A stretch of DNA of 15,047 bases from Actinomycetes bacterium (GTDB taxonomy: Bacteria; Actinomycetota; Actinomycetes; Actinomycetales; Cellulomonadaceae), in assembly GCA_023428465.1 (NCBI GenBank), contig JAEYXM010000007.1, forward strand, positions 1 to 15,047. Direction: 5' to 3'. The notes beneath the pieces are model-generated. The model saw nothing but the letters and a program-made list of their open reading frames with translations, ran no database searches and had not been told where the DNA came from. The position numbers and the translations under genes are program-made. Positions 7,423 to 14,120 of the stretch are shown piece by piece (position 1 is the stretch's first letter; each line of letters starts with the position of its first letter).

Positions 7423-8025
7423 ATGCCGGTGACGATCGGGGGCAGGGTGGGAGACGACGACGCCCTCCCGTCGGTGCCGGTGCTCTCGCCGCACATCGAC
7501 GCCTCCGCGGCGGACTGGGACGGGGAGTTCACCGCGTTCGTCGCGCAGTGCGGTCAGGCGTTGGGCCGCACGGCCCGGCTGCTGTGCGGAGATCCGCACC
7601 GTGCGGAGGAGCTGACCCAGCTCGCCCTGGTGCGCACCTACCTGGCCTGGGGGACGGCGCGTCGCGGCGAACCGCTCGCCTACGCCCGGCGGGTGCTCGC
7701 CAACGCCCGGATCGACACGTGGCGGACCCGCCGCCGCGAGGTGCTCACCGCACCGGAGTCGATGCCAGAGCCGCGGGGCACGACTGTGCCCGACGACCCT
7801 GGCGGGCGAGACGAGGTGGTCGTGGCGTTGCACCGCCTACCGGTGAAGCGTCGCCGTGTCGTGGTCCTGCGCTACGTGGAAGGGCTGTCCGAGCTTGAGG
7901 TCGCCGACACCTTGGGCATCAGCGTGGGAGCGGTGAAGTCGGCGGCCTCGCGCGGGACGGCGCAGCTCCGCGCCGAACTGAAGCAGACACGGGACATGGA
8001 CCACACAGACGGGAGGGAGTCGTGA
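7423..8025 (+). CDS. SigE-family ECF RNA polymerase sigma factor
   Basis: A 200-residue ECF sigma factor of the actinobacterial SigE family. Region 2 spans about 34-103 (FTAFVAQCGQALGRTARLLC, then DPHRAEELTQLALVRTYLAW and the -10 contacting ARRVLANARIDTWRTRRR). Region 4 is at about 129-186 (LHRLPVKRRRVVVLRYVEGL, SELEVADTLGISVGAVKSAASRG), a clear HTH for the -35. It directs RNA polymerase to its own set of promoters, generally held off by a partner anti-sigma factor. ATG 7423 is chosen because AGGG (7412-7415) lies 7 nt upstream; an in-frame GTG at 7417 would add two residues and overlap the preceding stop. About 30 extra N-terminal residues precede region 2. The next gene overlaps it and is the likely anti-sigma partner. 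Confidence 0.92.
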   Translation: MPVTIGGRVGDDDALPSVPVLSPHIDASAADWDGEFTAFVAQCGQALGRTARLLCGDPHRAEELTQLALVRTYLAWGTARRGEPLAYARRVLANARIDTWRTRRREVLTAPESMPEPRGTTVPDDPGGRDEVVVALHRLPVKRRRVVVLRYVEGLSELEVADTLGISVGAVKSAASRGTAQLRAELKQTRDMDHTDGRES

Positions 8026-9089
8026 TGACTGACAACGAGCAGCTCGCGGAGCGGCTGCGCAGGGCGCACGCCGCCGAGCCGGCTCCGGTCCTGGACCCGA
8101 CGGACATGCTTCGAGCGGGCCGCCGAGCGCGCCGACGCAGGACGGTAGCCCGGTGGTCTGGCGTGGCCGCCGCCAGCGCAAGCACGCTGGTCCTGAGTGT
8201 GGGAATGGCAGGCGGGTGGGGCCGCACACCAGATCGGGTCGCGGAACCGGTCCCGGCGGAGACACCCTCGTTCACGCCGGCGACCGTGCTCTACGCGTAC
8301 GGCGGATATCCCAGGGGCGCGTCCGACCCGTTCGACCGGCCCCCGGAGGGAGACGCGGGTTTCGGTCAGGGTCCTGAGCCCGCGGTGGATCCCGGAGCGG
8401 GAACGGTGACATTGTGGACGGGTGGGTCGTATTCGTGCCCGACGTGGCCCAAGGCGATCCGCGGCTACGGCAACACCCTCGACATCGTGGTTGGCATGCC
8501 CGACGGAGTCACCGGCTGCACCGCGGACCTCAGGATCACGACGTACGTCGTCGAGCTCCCACCCGGCTACGCCCCCGATGGCGAGCCCGTGGTCAACGTC
8601 CTCTCGCAGGGCCCAGGGGGCACGGGTGGTGTGCCGGCGGACCTGCCAGCCGACGACGCGGGCGGGTGTCGACCCGCGCTGACTGTGTGCGCCATGAACC
8701 GTTGGCTGGACGACATGCTCCGTGCTGCCGGGTTGGAGCCGCTCGGTGACACCTACGACCCGTTGACGGGCGGAGACACTGTCCTGATCGGAGGTGACCA
8801 CGTGAGTGCGACCCTCGGGCCGCCGGAGTACGACGGACGGATTCCGATCGAGGTGAGCCGCACGACCAACGTGGGTCCGGTCGTCGTCCAGCACGGCACC
8901 TCATCCGACGGCGTGGTCCCGGCGGCAGTGCTGACATGCGGCGGTTTCGAGATCCGGCTCGACGGGAGCGCGTGGACACCACCAGCCGACGTCTTCGCGC
9001 AGGCCGCGGAGAACATCGCCGCCACCGTCACCGAGTGCCCTGCCGACCTGGATGAGCTCGTCGCGATGTACCCCGACCTCGGCCGCTGA
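8025..9089 (+). CDS. Probable membrane-anchored anti-sigma factor
   Basis: A 354-residue protein. Residues 1-43 are a charged, cytoplasmic-type segment (NEQLAERLRRAHAAEPAPVL, then DMLRAGRRARRRR). A single membrane helix follows at about 44-63, and roughly 290 residues are predicted outside. The gene overlaps the sigma gene stop (TGATG, 8023-8027), with GGAGG at 8012-8016 giving 8 nt to ATG 8025; GTG 8022 is an alternative. This order and topology are typical of SigE-family partner anti-sigma proteins, but no HxxxCxxC zinc anti-sigma motif is present, so the function is inferred from context. All six cysteines (138, 165, 215, 222, 305, 338) lie in the outer domain and could form disulfides. 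I recognise no enzyme motif there; it may be a sensor. Confidence 0.75.
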   Translation: MTDNEQLAERLRRAHAAEPAPVLDPTDMLRAGRRARRRRTVARWSGVAAASASTLVLSVGMAGGWGRTPDRVAEPVPAETPSFTPATVLYAYGGYPRGASDPFDRPPEGDAGFGQGPEPAVDPGAGTVTLWTGGSYSCPTWPKAIRGYGNTLDIVVGMPDGVTGCTADLRITTYVVELPPGYAPDGEPVVNVLSQGPGGTGGVPADLPADDAGGCRPALTVCAMNRWLDDMLRAAGLEPLGDTYDPLTGGDTVLIGGDHVSATLGPPEYDGRIPIEVSRTTNVGPVVVQHGTSSDGVVPAAVLTCGGFEIRLDGSAWTPPADVFAQAAENIAATVTECPADLDELVAMYPDLGR

Positions 9090-9355
9090 CACGGCGCAAG
9101 GCGTCGTCGGCCGGCCCGTGTAAGCCCGTCGGAGAAGCGGTGTAAGTGCCCCTGGGAGGGTCGTCCTTCTCGCAGGTCAGGCCAATCGTTAGCACCTCAC
9201 CATGAGTGGAACGTCGGCCGCGTCTCGGCCGTGAGCCGGCAAGTCCGTCTCGAGGCACCGTCCTGATCGCCACGGACCCTTCGCCGCGCGCGCCGACGTC
9301 GCCGACGGGCGCAATCCGCTGGTCCGAGCCCGACGGCCTCGGGCAGTGTGAGGCC
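9090..9355. other. Intergenic stretch without a supported gene
   Basis: These 266 bases separate the anti-sigma and SDR genes. I see no convincing gene, tRNA or strong hairpin. Two gtgtaag copies occur at 9118-9124 and 9140-9146, too short to interpret. Frames open across it on both strands lack ribosome-binding sites and recognisable domains. It may contain the terminator of the sigma operon and the SDR promoter, but neither can be assigned. Confidence 0.5.
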
Positions 9356-10156
9356 ATGACCCTGCACATCGGCATCGTGACGGGTGCGAACCACGGCATC
9401 GGGGCGGCGACGGCAGCCGCGCTCGCGGCGCAGGGATGCGCGGTCGTCTGCGCGTACTACCGCTTCCCGCCCGACCCAGTCCCCGGCCAGCCCCCGGCCT
9501 ACGCGGAGCACCGCTCCCAGACTGCGGACGACGTCGTCGCCCGCATCACGTCGGCGGGCGGGCGCGCCGTCGCCGTGGAGACGGACCTGCGTGACCCGGC
9601 CGCGCCGGCGCAGCTGTTCGACGCCGCCGAGGTGGCGTTCGGGCCCGTCGACGTGCTGGTCAACAACGCGTCCGGCTGGGTGCCGGACACGTTCGCCCCC
9701 GCCTCCACCGACGACCTCGGCCGTCCGATGCAGCCGGTCACCCACGCGACCGCCACCCGTTCGCTCGCGATCGACGGCGTGGCGACCGCCCTGCTCATCG
9801 CCGAGCTGGCCCGTCGCCACGCGGCGCGGGGTGCGACGTGGGGCCGCATCGTCGGGCTGACCTCCGAGGGGCGCAACGGGTTCCCGAACGAGGTCTCCTA
9901 CGGTGCCGCGAAGGCCGCGATGGAGAGCTGGACCCTCTCGGCTGCGACGGAGCTCGCCCATCTCGGCATCACCGCCAACCTGGTCCACCCGCCGGTCACC
10001 GACACGGGTTGGATCACCGACGCCGTGCGCGAGTTCGTCGCCGCGAGCCCCGCGCACACGCACGTCGCGACGCCCGAGCAGGTCGGCGAGGTCATCGCCT
10101 GGCTGTGCTCGAAGGCCGCCGACCTGGTCAACGGGAACCGGATCGTCCTGCGCTGA
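9356..10156 (+). CDS. Short-chain dehydrogenase/reductase (SDR) oxidoreductase
   Basis: A 266-residue classical-type SDR, an NAD(P)-dependent oxidoreductase of unknown substrate. The Rossmann nucleotide motif is TGANHGIG (residues 9-16), followed by NNAS at 103-106 (usually NNAG), catalytic Ser170 (LTSEG) and the Tyr182-x3-Lys186 pair (SYGAAK). DLR at 78-80 contacts adenine in relatives. An insertion after the second strand (YRFPPDPVPGQPPAYAEHRS) is typical of 3-ketoacyl reductase-like family members annotated only as SDR. ATG 9356 is chosen because the dinucleotide motif must lie close to the N-terminus; frame upstream to GTG 9206 is not protein-like. The Shine-Dalgarno (TGAGG, 9349-9353) is only 2 nt away, so initiation may be weak or leaderless. 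The C-terminus lacks the usual final Gly-Gly, ending NGNRIVLR. Confidence 0.92.
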   Translation: MTLHIGIVTGANHGIGAATAAALAAQGCAVVCAYYRFPPDPVPGQPPAYAEHRSQTADDVVARITSAGGRAVAVETDLRDPAAPAQLFDAAEVAFGPVDVLVNNASGWVPDTFAPASTDDLGRPMQPVTHATATRSLAIDGVATALLIAELARRHAARGATWGRIVGLTSEGRNGFPNEVSYGAAKAAMESWTLSAATELAHLGITANLVHPPVTDTGWITDAVREFVAASPAHTHVATPEQVGEVIAWLCSKAADLVNGNRIVLR

Positions 10157-10191
10157 GCCTCGGTGTGCGCAGCGCGGGGCCCGCTGCAGGC

Positions 10192-10224
10192 AGAGGTCGG
10201 ACGTTCGAGCGCCCTCGACCCCAC
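10192..10224 (+). other. tRNA 3'-end-like sequence, possible remnant
   Basis: Bases 10192-10224 align without gaps to the tRNA-Ile 3' part (5513-5545) with 23 of 33 identities, including a run of ten (agaggtcgga), gttc, and final cccac. The T-loop-like TTCGAGC is present, but the flanking arms do not pair and no D or anticodon arm is evident, so it is not a tRNA gene. It could be a decayed attachment site or a chance match. Confidence 0.25.
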
Positions 10225-10276
10225 TGTCGGAACGATCGGGGACCGTCGGGCGCACGTGCTCGTCCGACGCCTTGGA

Positions 10277-10282
10277 TAGCCT
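10277..10282 (+). promoter_or_regulatory. -10 box placed for leaderless transcription
   Basis: TAGCCT, matching actinobacterial TANNNT, ends 6 nt before GTG 10289, which puts the transcription start at or next to the start codon. No Shine-Dalgarno sequence precedes that codon, so a leaderless mRNA is plausible. No good -35 box was found. Confidence 0.45.
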
Positions 10283-10288
10283 GCGCGG

Positions 10289-11662
10289 GTGATCATCAGG
10301 GGGCTTCTCGTTCGACGTCGGCGAGGACGCGCGACCACCGGGGTGGAGCCGGCCGTGGCGCACACGTGCGTTGCAGAGCTCGGGATCGACACCGGCCTCG
10401 GGGAGGCCTTGGCCGACGCACTGCTCCAGTGGAGCGGCTGGGTCCTGCGTCGGGTGGAGAGCGTCCACCTCCTGCACGGGGAGCGCGGCCGACGTCGGAA
10501 CTCGATCGACTGCATCCCGCCACCGGACCCCCGACTCGCCTACACCCCGGAGGAGCGCACGAAGGCGTCGATCGACGACGTCCAGGGCCTGGTCATGGTC
10601 CCCCTCGCGATGGTCACGAAGGCGCCGATGCGGAATCTGGACGTGATCGGCGCGGAGGGCCGGACGATGCCCGTTCTGGGCAGGTCCGAGGATGCTCAGG
10701 CAAGTCTTGCGGCGCTCGTCCACCTGTGGCGCAAGGCGGTGGGAGAACCCGGCGACGCGGTCATCGGAGCACTTCGTCGCGTCGTCGAGGGCGAGACCGA
10801 GGAGGCCGTGGCGGTTGCGGAGGCGCTGACCGAGCGCGGAGTCGTGGACGGGCGCCCGGTCGTCGACCCAGGGGAGATACCCGAGCTCGTCGCCCTCCTG
10901 GTGCGAGACCTCGCGGCGAACTTCCTGCTCGTCGGCCTGCTCCCCGCGAGGAGCGCGGGTACCCGGCAGGTACTGAAGTGGTCCGCGAACTGGCGCATCA
11001 CGAAGCGGCCGATCAGGCTTCGGCACCGGTGGATGACGGCCGCGGGCCTCTGGACGGTGACGCTGCGGATCCCGACTCGAGGGGTCAGCAGCACGGCGTC
11101 GTACCACCTGGAGGTGCACATGCCCGCGGAGCTCGCACCCGTGCGCCTCACGCTCCCCCAGGGCGACGGTCCGATCCCAGGCGGGTCGGACGAGACGGGC
11201 AACCCCGTCATGCACGTGTACGGCGCGTACCCGGAGACGCCGGACGACCAGGACGCGATTCTCGAGTTCGGTGTTCCGTGGCAGGGACTCAGGGTCCAGG
11301 CGGCGTTCGCTGCAGCGTTCACGGGCGCCGTCTTCGTTGCCGGTCTCCTCCTCCCGGGTGCCCTGTCCACGCTGCTCCGCGCCGGCGGCGGCGCTGCAGG
11401 ACTCCTCCTGGCCGCGCCCGGCGCGCTGATGGCGGTCCGAGCAGGCACCCAGGAGAACGTCGTGGCCTCGCAGGTCCTCGGTCCCCTCCGCAAGCTCATG
11501 TACGCGTGTGCCCTCATGCTGACGTCCGCAGCCGCGAGCGTCGTCGGGCAGCTTCATCACCCCTGGATCACGGCGCTCTGGGCGCTGTGCGCGGCCGCGG
11601 CGCTCAGCGCGTTCGCGGCGCTGATCTGGGCGAAGTACGCCCGCGTGGGTGGTGGCTGGTAG
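10289..11662 (+). CDS. Hypothetical protein with four C-terminal membrane helices
   Basis: I do not recognise this 457-residue protein. Residues 1-330 look soluble, with a basic N-terminus (RGLLVRRRRGRATT), a helical region at about 25-65, and a second half with beta-like segments (WMTAAGLWTVTLRIPTRGV, SYHLEVHMPAELAPVRLTLP). Four hydrophobic helices follow at about 338-359, 366-384, 403-421 and 426-449, so the large N-terminal domain is tethered to the membrane. The domain order of a soluble region ahead of a terminal bundle of helices is unusual for a transporter and suits an anchored sensor or scaffold, but no function is supported. Start GTG 10289 is in a leaderless setting. It stands alone, ends in TAG, and lies next to a possible tRNA remnant. 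Confidence 0.75.
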   Translation: MIIRGLLVRRRRGRATTGVEPAVAHTCVAELGIDTGLGEALADALLQWSGWVLRRVESVHLLHGERGRRRNSIDCIPPPDPRLAYTPEERTKASIDDVQGLVMVPLAMVTKAPMRNLDVIGAEGRTMPVLGRSEDAQASLAALVHLWRKAVGEPGDAVIGALRRVVEGETEEAVAVAEALTERGVVDGRPVVDPGEIPELVALLVRDLAANFLLVGLLPARSAGTRQVLKWSANWRITKRPIRLRHRWMTAAGLWTVTLRIPTRGVSSTASYHLEVHMPAELAPVRLTLPQGDGPIPGGSDETGNPVMHVYGAYPETPDDQDAILEFGVPWQGLRVQAAFAAAFTGAVFVAGLLLPGALSTLLRAGGGAAGLLLAAPGALMAVRAGTQENVVASQVLGPLRKLMYACALMLTSAAASVVGQLHHPWITALWALCAAAALSAFAALIWAKYARVGGGW

Positions 11663-11701
11663 GAACGCCGTGACAAGATGTACCGGACGGGAGGTCGCGC
11701 C

Positions 11702-11875
11702 ATGAGCAGTCCGCAAACCAAGGCCGTGCGTCAGGCTGTCGAGTACGGCACCCTGTCCACGATCGAGGGTCGTCGCGCGGCCGCCCCACGCGAGCGGCGG
11801 GCCGCCCTTCAGGAGCAGCGCGGCCGGCTCGTGAGTGCCGACTCGAAGGCCGGCAAGTCCCGCTACGCCCGCTGA
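11702..11875 (+). CDS. Small basic hypothetical protein, 57 residues
   Basis: A short, Arg/Ala/Lys-rich protein starting MSSPQTKAVRQAVEYGTLST and ending SADSKAGKSRYAR. It has no hydrophobic helix and is predicted to be mostly helical and cytoplasmic; the high basic content could allow nucleic acid or ribosome contact. ATG 11702 has GGGAGG about 8-9 nt upstream, better than an in-frame ATG at 11678 that would add eight residues. It lies 39 nt after the membrane protein gene and 58 nt before a GNAT gene, so it may belong to that transcript. No family was recognised; its ribosome-binding site and codon use support a real gene. Confidence 0.65.
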   Translation: MSSPQTKAVRQAVEYGTLSTIEGRRAAAPRERRAALQEQRGRLVSADSKAGKSRYAR

Positions 11876-11933
11876 GCCGCGTGGGCGCTGGTCGGCGCGC
11901 GGACGGGCTCTCCGGTCGATCGGGAGGCCCGTC

Positions 11934-12485
11934 GTGACGAAGACCCCTGTCCTGGTCCGGCCCATCCGCGTGGACGACGCCGAGGCGGTCGCCACCGCGC
12001 ACGTGCGCGCCTGGCAGGTGGGCTACCGGGAGATCCTGCCCGCCGCCTTCCTCGACGCCATCGACCTGGGTGAGCGCGTCGAGCGGTGGCGCGGCTGGCT
12101 CGCCGACGAGGCGTTCAGGCTGACGCGCGTCGTCGTCGCGGAGGTGGACGGCACGGTCGTCGGGTTCGCGATCCACGGGGCCGAGCGCGACTCGGGCGAC
12201 GACGCCCGAACCACCGGCGAGCTGTACGCCCTCAACGTGCACCCGGACCACTGGGGTGCCGGCGCGGGAGGGGCCCTCCTGGAGCACGTGACGGCCGCGC
12301 TCGCGGACGCAGGGCACGGGGACGCCGTCCTGTGGGTGCTCCGCGGGAACGCGCGCGCACGCCGCTTCTACGCCCACCACGGGTGGGCGCCCGACGGCGG
12401 CGAGAAGCTCGACACGCAGGACGGCGTCGAGCTCGACGAGGTGCGCTACCGGCGACCGCTTGCGCCCGACGGCCGGGCCGGCTGA
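11934..12485 (+). CDS. GNAT family N-acetyltransferase
   Basis: A 183-residue acetyl-CoA-dependent N-acetyltransferase; the acceptor is unknown. The fold is clear: N-terminal VRPIRVDDAEAVATAHVRAW with the GNAT first strand and helix, then WQVGYREILPAAFLD, acetyl-CoA binding motif A at 98-117 (LYALNVHPDHWGAGAGGALL, the VHP-x6-G-x-GG pattern), and motif B RARRFYAHHGWAP at about 141-153. The C-terminus (VELDEVRYRRPL) is typical of ribosomal or small-molecule acetyltransferases of this group. GTG 11934 has GGGAGG 6-7 nt upstream and gives the expected N-terminus; upstream in-frame codons add an Arg/Pro-rich segment with no homology-like pattern. A large hairpin follows it. Confidence 0.93.
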   Translation: MTKTPVLVRPIRVDDAEAVATAHVRAWQVGYREILPAAFLDAIDLGERVERWRGWLADEAFRLTRVVVAEVDGTVVGFAIHGAERDSGDDARTTGELYALNVHPDHWGAGAGGALLEHVTAALADAGHGDAVLWVLRGNARARRFYAHHGWAPDGGEKLDTQDGVELDEVRYRRPLAPDGRAG

Positions 12486-12540
12486 CCGAGGGCCGCCGAC
12501 CGACGCGTCGCGGGCCCGACCAGCGTCCCGTCGCAGCTCA

Positions 12541-12590
12541 CGGACGACGAAGGGCCCCACCTTGCGGGGTGAGGCCCTTGGCGTCGTCCG
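12541..12590. terminator. Large bidirectional hairpin terminator
   Basis: A 50-bp inverted repeat between convergent genes. The outer arms are cggacgac (12541-12548) and gtcgtccg (12583-12590), the middle arms aagggcc (12550-12556) and ggccctt (12573-12579), and an inner cacc (12558-12561) and ggtg (12568-12571). It starts 55 nt after the GNAT stop and 27 nt beyond the convergent minus-strand gene's stop, so it can serve both. Confidence 0.85.
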
Positions 12591-12617
12591 GGCTGCCGCG
12601 CGGCCCGATGGCGCCGC

Positions 12618-13487
12618 TCAGGCGTCGGCGGTGCCGGTGTCCGTCTTGGGGGGCGTGGCCTTGGTGGCCGGCTTGCGCGTCACGCGCTTCGGGGCGGGCT
12701 TGGTCTCCTCGGCCGCGGCGACGACGTCCGACGGCGTCGCGAGCGGCGCGGTGACGTCCTCGGACCCCACGGGGGCGACGGGCTCGGCCCGGTGCGTGGC
12801 CGCACGCGCCTTCTCGGCGAGGACCTCGCCCGTGCCACGTGCGGCGGCGACGGCCTCCCCGGCGGCCTCACCCACGGCGTCGGCGGCGTCGGCGATCGTG
12901 TCGCGGACCGACGTGTGCTCCGCCTCGAGCTCGGCCTCCTCCCACGGCTCCTCGGCCCACGGGTCCGTCGTCGGGCGGCGGCCGCGGACGGCGGCGAGCA
13001 CCGCGCCCACGATCGCCAGGCCGGCGATGGACCAGAAGATCTTCGCGCCCGTGTGCTTCTTCGCCGGCGGCGGCACGTGCGCGAGCTCGGCGAGGCGGAC
13101 GTTCGCGACGTCACGCGCCCGGTCCGCGCCCACGGCAGCCGCGGCCGCAGCCGCGTTCACGGCGGCCACGAGCTTGGGCAGGACGTCGTCGACGAGCGCG
13201 TCGTGCGTCTTGTCGACCAGCGGCAGCGCCTTCTCGGCGACCTGCTCGACGGCCTGCTCGACCTTGGGGGCGGCGGCCTTGCGGCCCTCGTGCCAGGCGC
13301 GCTCGACGCGTGGCGCAGCCCAGTCCTTGGCCTGTCCGGCGGCGTCCTTGGCCTGGTGGGCGAGGTGCTCCGCGGTCTGCCCGGCGCGCACCGACGCCCC
13401 GGACAGCACGGCGCCGACCTCGGCCGCCTGGTTCTTCAAGCGGTCGGTGTCCACCTGCACGCGCGTGCGGCGGAGGTTGTCGAACAT
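12618..13487 (-). CDS. Single-pass membrane protein, positional counterpart of CwsA
   Basis: A 289-residue protein. Residues 1-145 are Ala/Glu/Lys/Arg-rich helices (QAKDAAGQAKDWAAPRVERA, APKVEQAVEQVAEKALPLVD) of the amphipathic or coiled-coil kind. One membrane helix is at about 149-167 (KIFWSIAGLAIVGAVLAAV), followed by basic GRR, an acidic stretch, further Ala-rich helix, and a Lys/Pro/Thr-rich end (KPATKATPPKTDTG). M. tuberculosis CwsA (Rv0008c), which acts with Wag31 and CrgA in polar growth and division, also lies on the minus strand between tRNA-Ala and ppiA and has helices, one membrane segment and a Pro-rich end, but is about 145 residues. Clear sequence identity was not demonstrated. 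AAGGAG precedes ATG 13487, and an upstream frame extension is not protein-like. Function is inferred from position and architecture. Confidence 0.8.
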   Translation of the reverse strand: MFDNLRRTRVQVDTDRLKNQAAEVGAVLSGASVRAGQTAEHLAHQAKDAAGQAKDWAAPRVERAWHEGRKAAAPKVEQAVEQVAEKALPLVDKTHDALVDDVLPKLVAAVNAAAAAAAVGADRARDVANVRLAELAHVPPPAKKHTGAKIFWSIAGLAIVGAVLAAVRGRRPTTDPWAEEPWEEAELEAEHTSVRDTIADAADAVGEAAGEAVAAARGTGEVLAEKARAATHRAEPVAPVGSEDVTAPLATPSDVVAAAEETKPAPKRVTRKPATKATPPKTDTGTADA

Positions 13488-13580
13488 GTGCGGCTCCTTG
13501 TCGTGTACGGACCTGCCGTCCACGCCCATGCTGCCACCCTTGAGCGGCCCTCGCCCGCCCTGCGTGGGAGGATGTTGGTC

Positions 13581-14120
13581 ATGTTCGCAACCCTGCATAC
13601 GACCGCCGGTGACATCCGGGTCGAGCTGTTCGAGAACCACGCGCCCAAGACGGTCCGGAACTTCACGGGCCTCGCGACCGGCGAGATCGCCTGGAAGGAC
13701 CCGCGCACCGGGGCCGAGCGCACCGAGCCCCTGTACTCGGGCGTCATCTTCCACCGGGTGATCCCGGGCTTCATGATCCAGGGCGGTGACCCGCTGGGCA
13801 CCGGCACGGGTGGGCCGGGCTACAACTTCGACGACGAGATCCACCCGGAGCTCTCCTTCGACGAGCCCTACCTGCTCGCGATGGCGAACGCCGGTCTGCG
13901 CCGCGACCCGGTGACCGGCAAAGTCGGTGGCACGAACGGCTCGCAGTTCTTCATCTCCGTCGCTGCGACGACGTGGCTCAACGGCAAGCACACGATCTTC
14001 GGCAAGGTCGCCGACGACTCGTCGCGCGCCGTCGTGGACGCCATCGCCGCGACCCGGACCGGCCAGAACGACCGGCCCGTCCAGGACATCACCATCACCT
14101 CGGTCACCGTCGAGGCGTGA
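13581..14120 (+). CDS. ppiA: Cyclophilin-type peptidylprolyl isomerase
   Basis: A 179-residue cytoplasmic cyclophilin that catalyses cis-trans isomerisation of proline peptide bonds. The active-site block is FHRVIPGFMIQGGD at 57-70 (catalytic Arg59, Gln67), with NGSQFFIS at 119-126 and TWLNGKHTIFG at 131-141 (Trp132 and His137 equivalents of the human CypA cyclosporin pocket). It has no signal peptide. The short bacterial form and its location after the gyrase and tRNA genes match M. tuberculosis PpiA (Rv0009). ATG 13581 follows GGAGG with a 9-nt gap; an in-frame ATG at 13572 directly abuts the ribosome-binding site and is less likely. It is divergent from the CwsA-like gene with 93 bp between them, and its stop overlaps the next gene. 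Confidence 0.96.
   Translation: MFATLHTTAGDIRVELFENHAPKTVRNFTGLATGEIAWKDPRTGAERTEPLYSGVIFHRVIPGFMIQGGDPLGTGTGGPGYNFDDEIHPELSFDEPYLLAMANAGLRRDPVTGKVGGTNGSQFFISVAATTWLNGKHTIFGKVADDSSRAVVDAIAATRTGQNDRPVQDITITSVTVEA

Noticed and set aside
9028..9399. 123-codon minus-strand frame covering the 9090-9355 gap
   Set aside because: One stretch looks protein-like, but there is no ribosome-binding site or recognisable domain, and it overlaps two real genes; not supported as a gene or as an insertion-sequence remnant.
9197..11995. 932-codon minus-strand frame over the SDR and membrane-protein genes
   Set aside because: Spans several genes and intergenic DNA with Arg/His/Asp-rich low-complexity sequence and no motif; typical open frame in very GC-rich DNA.
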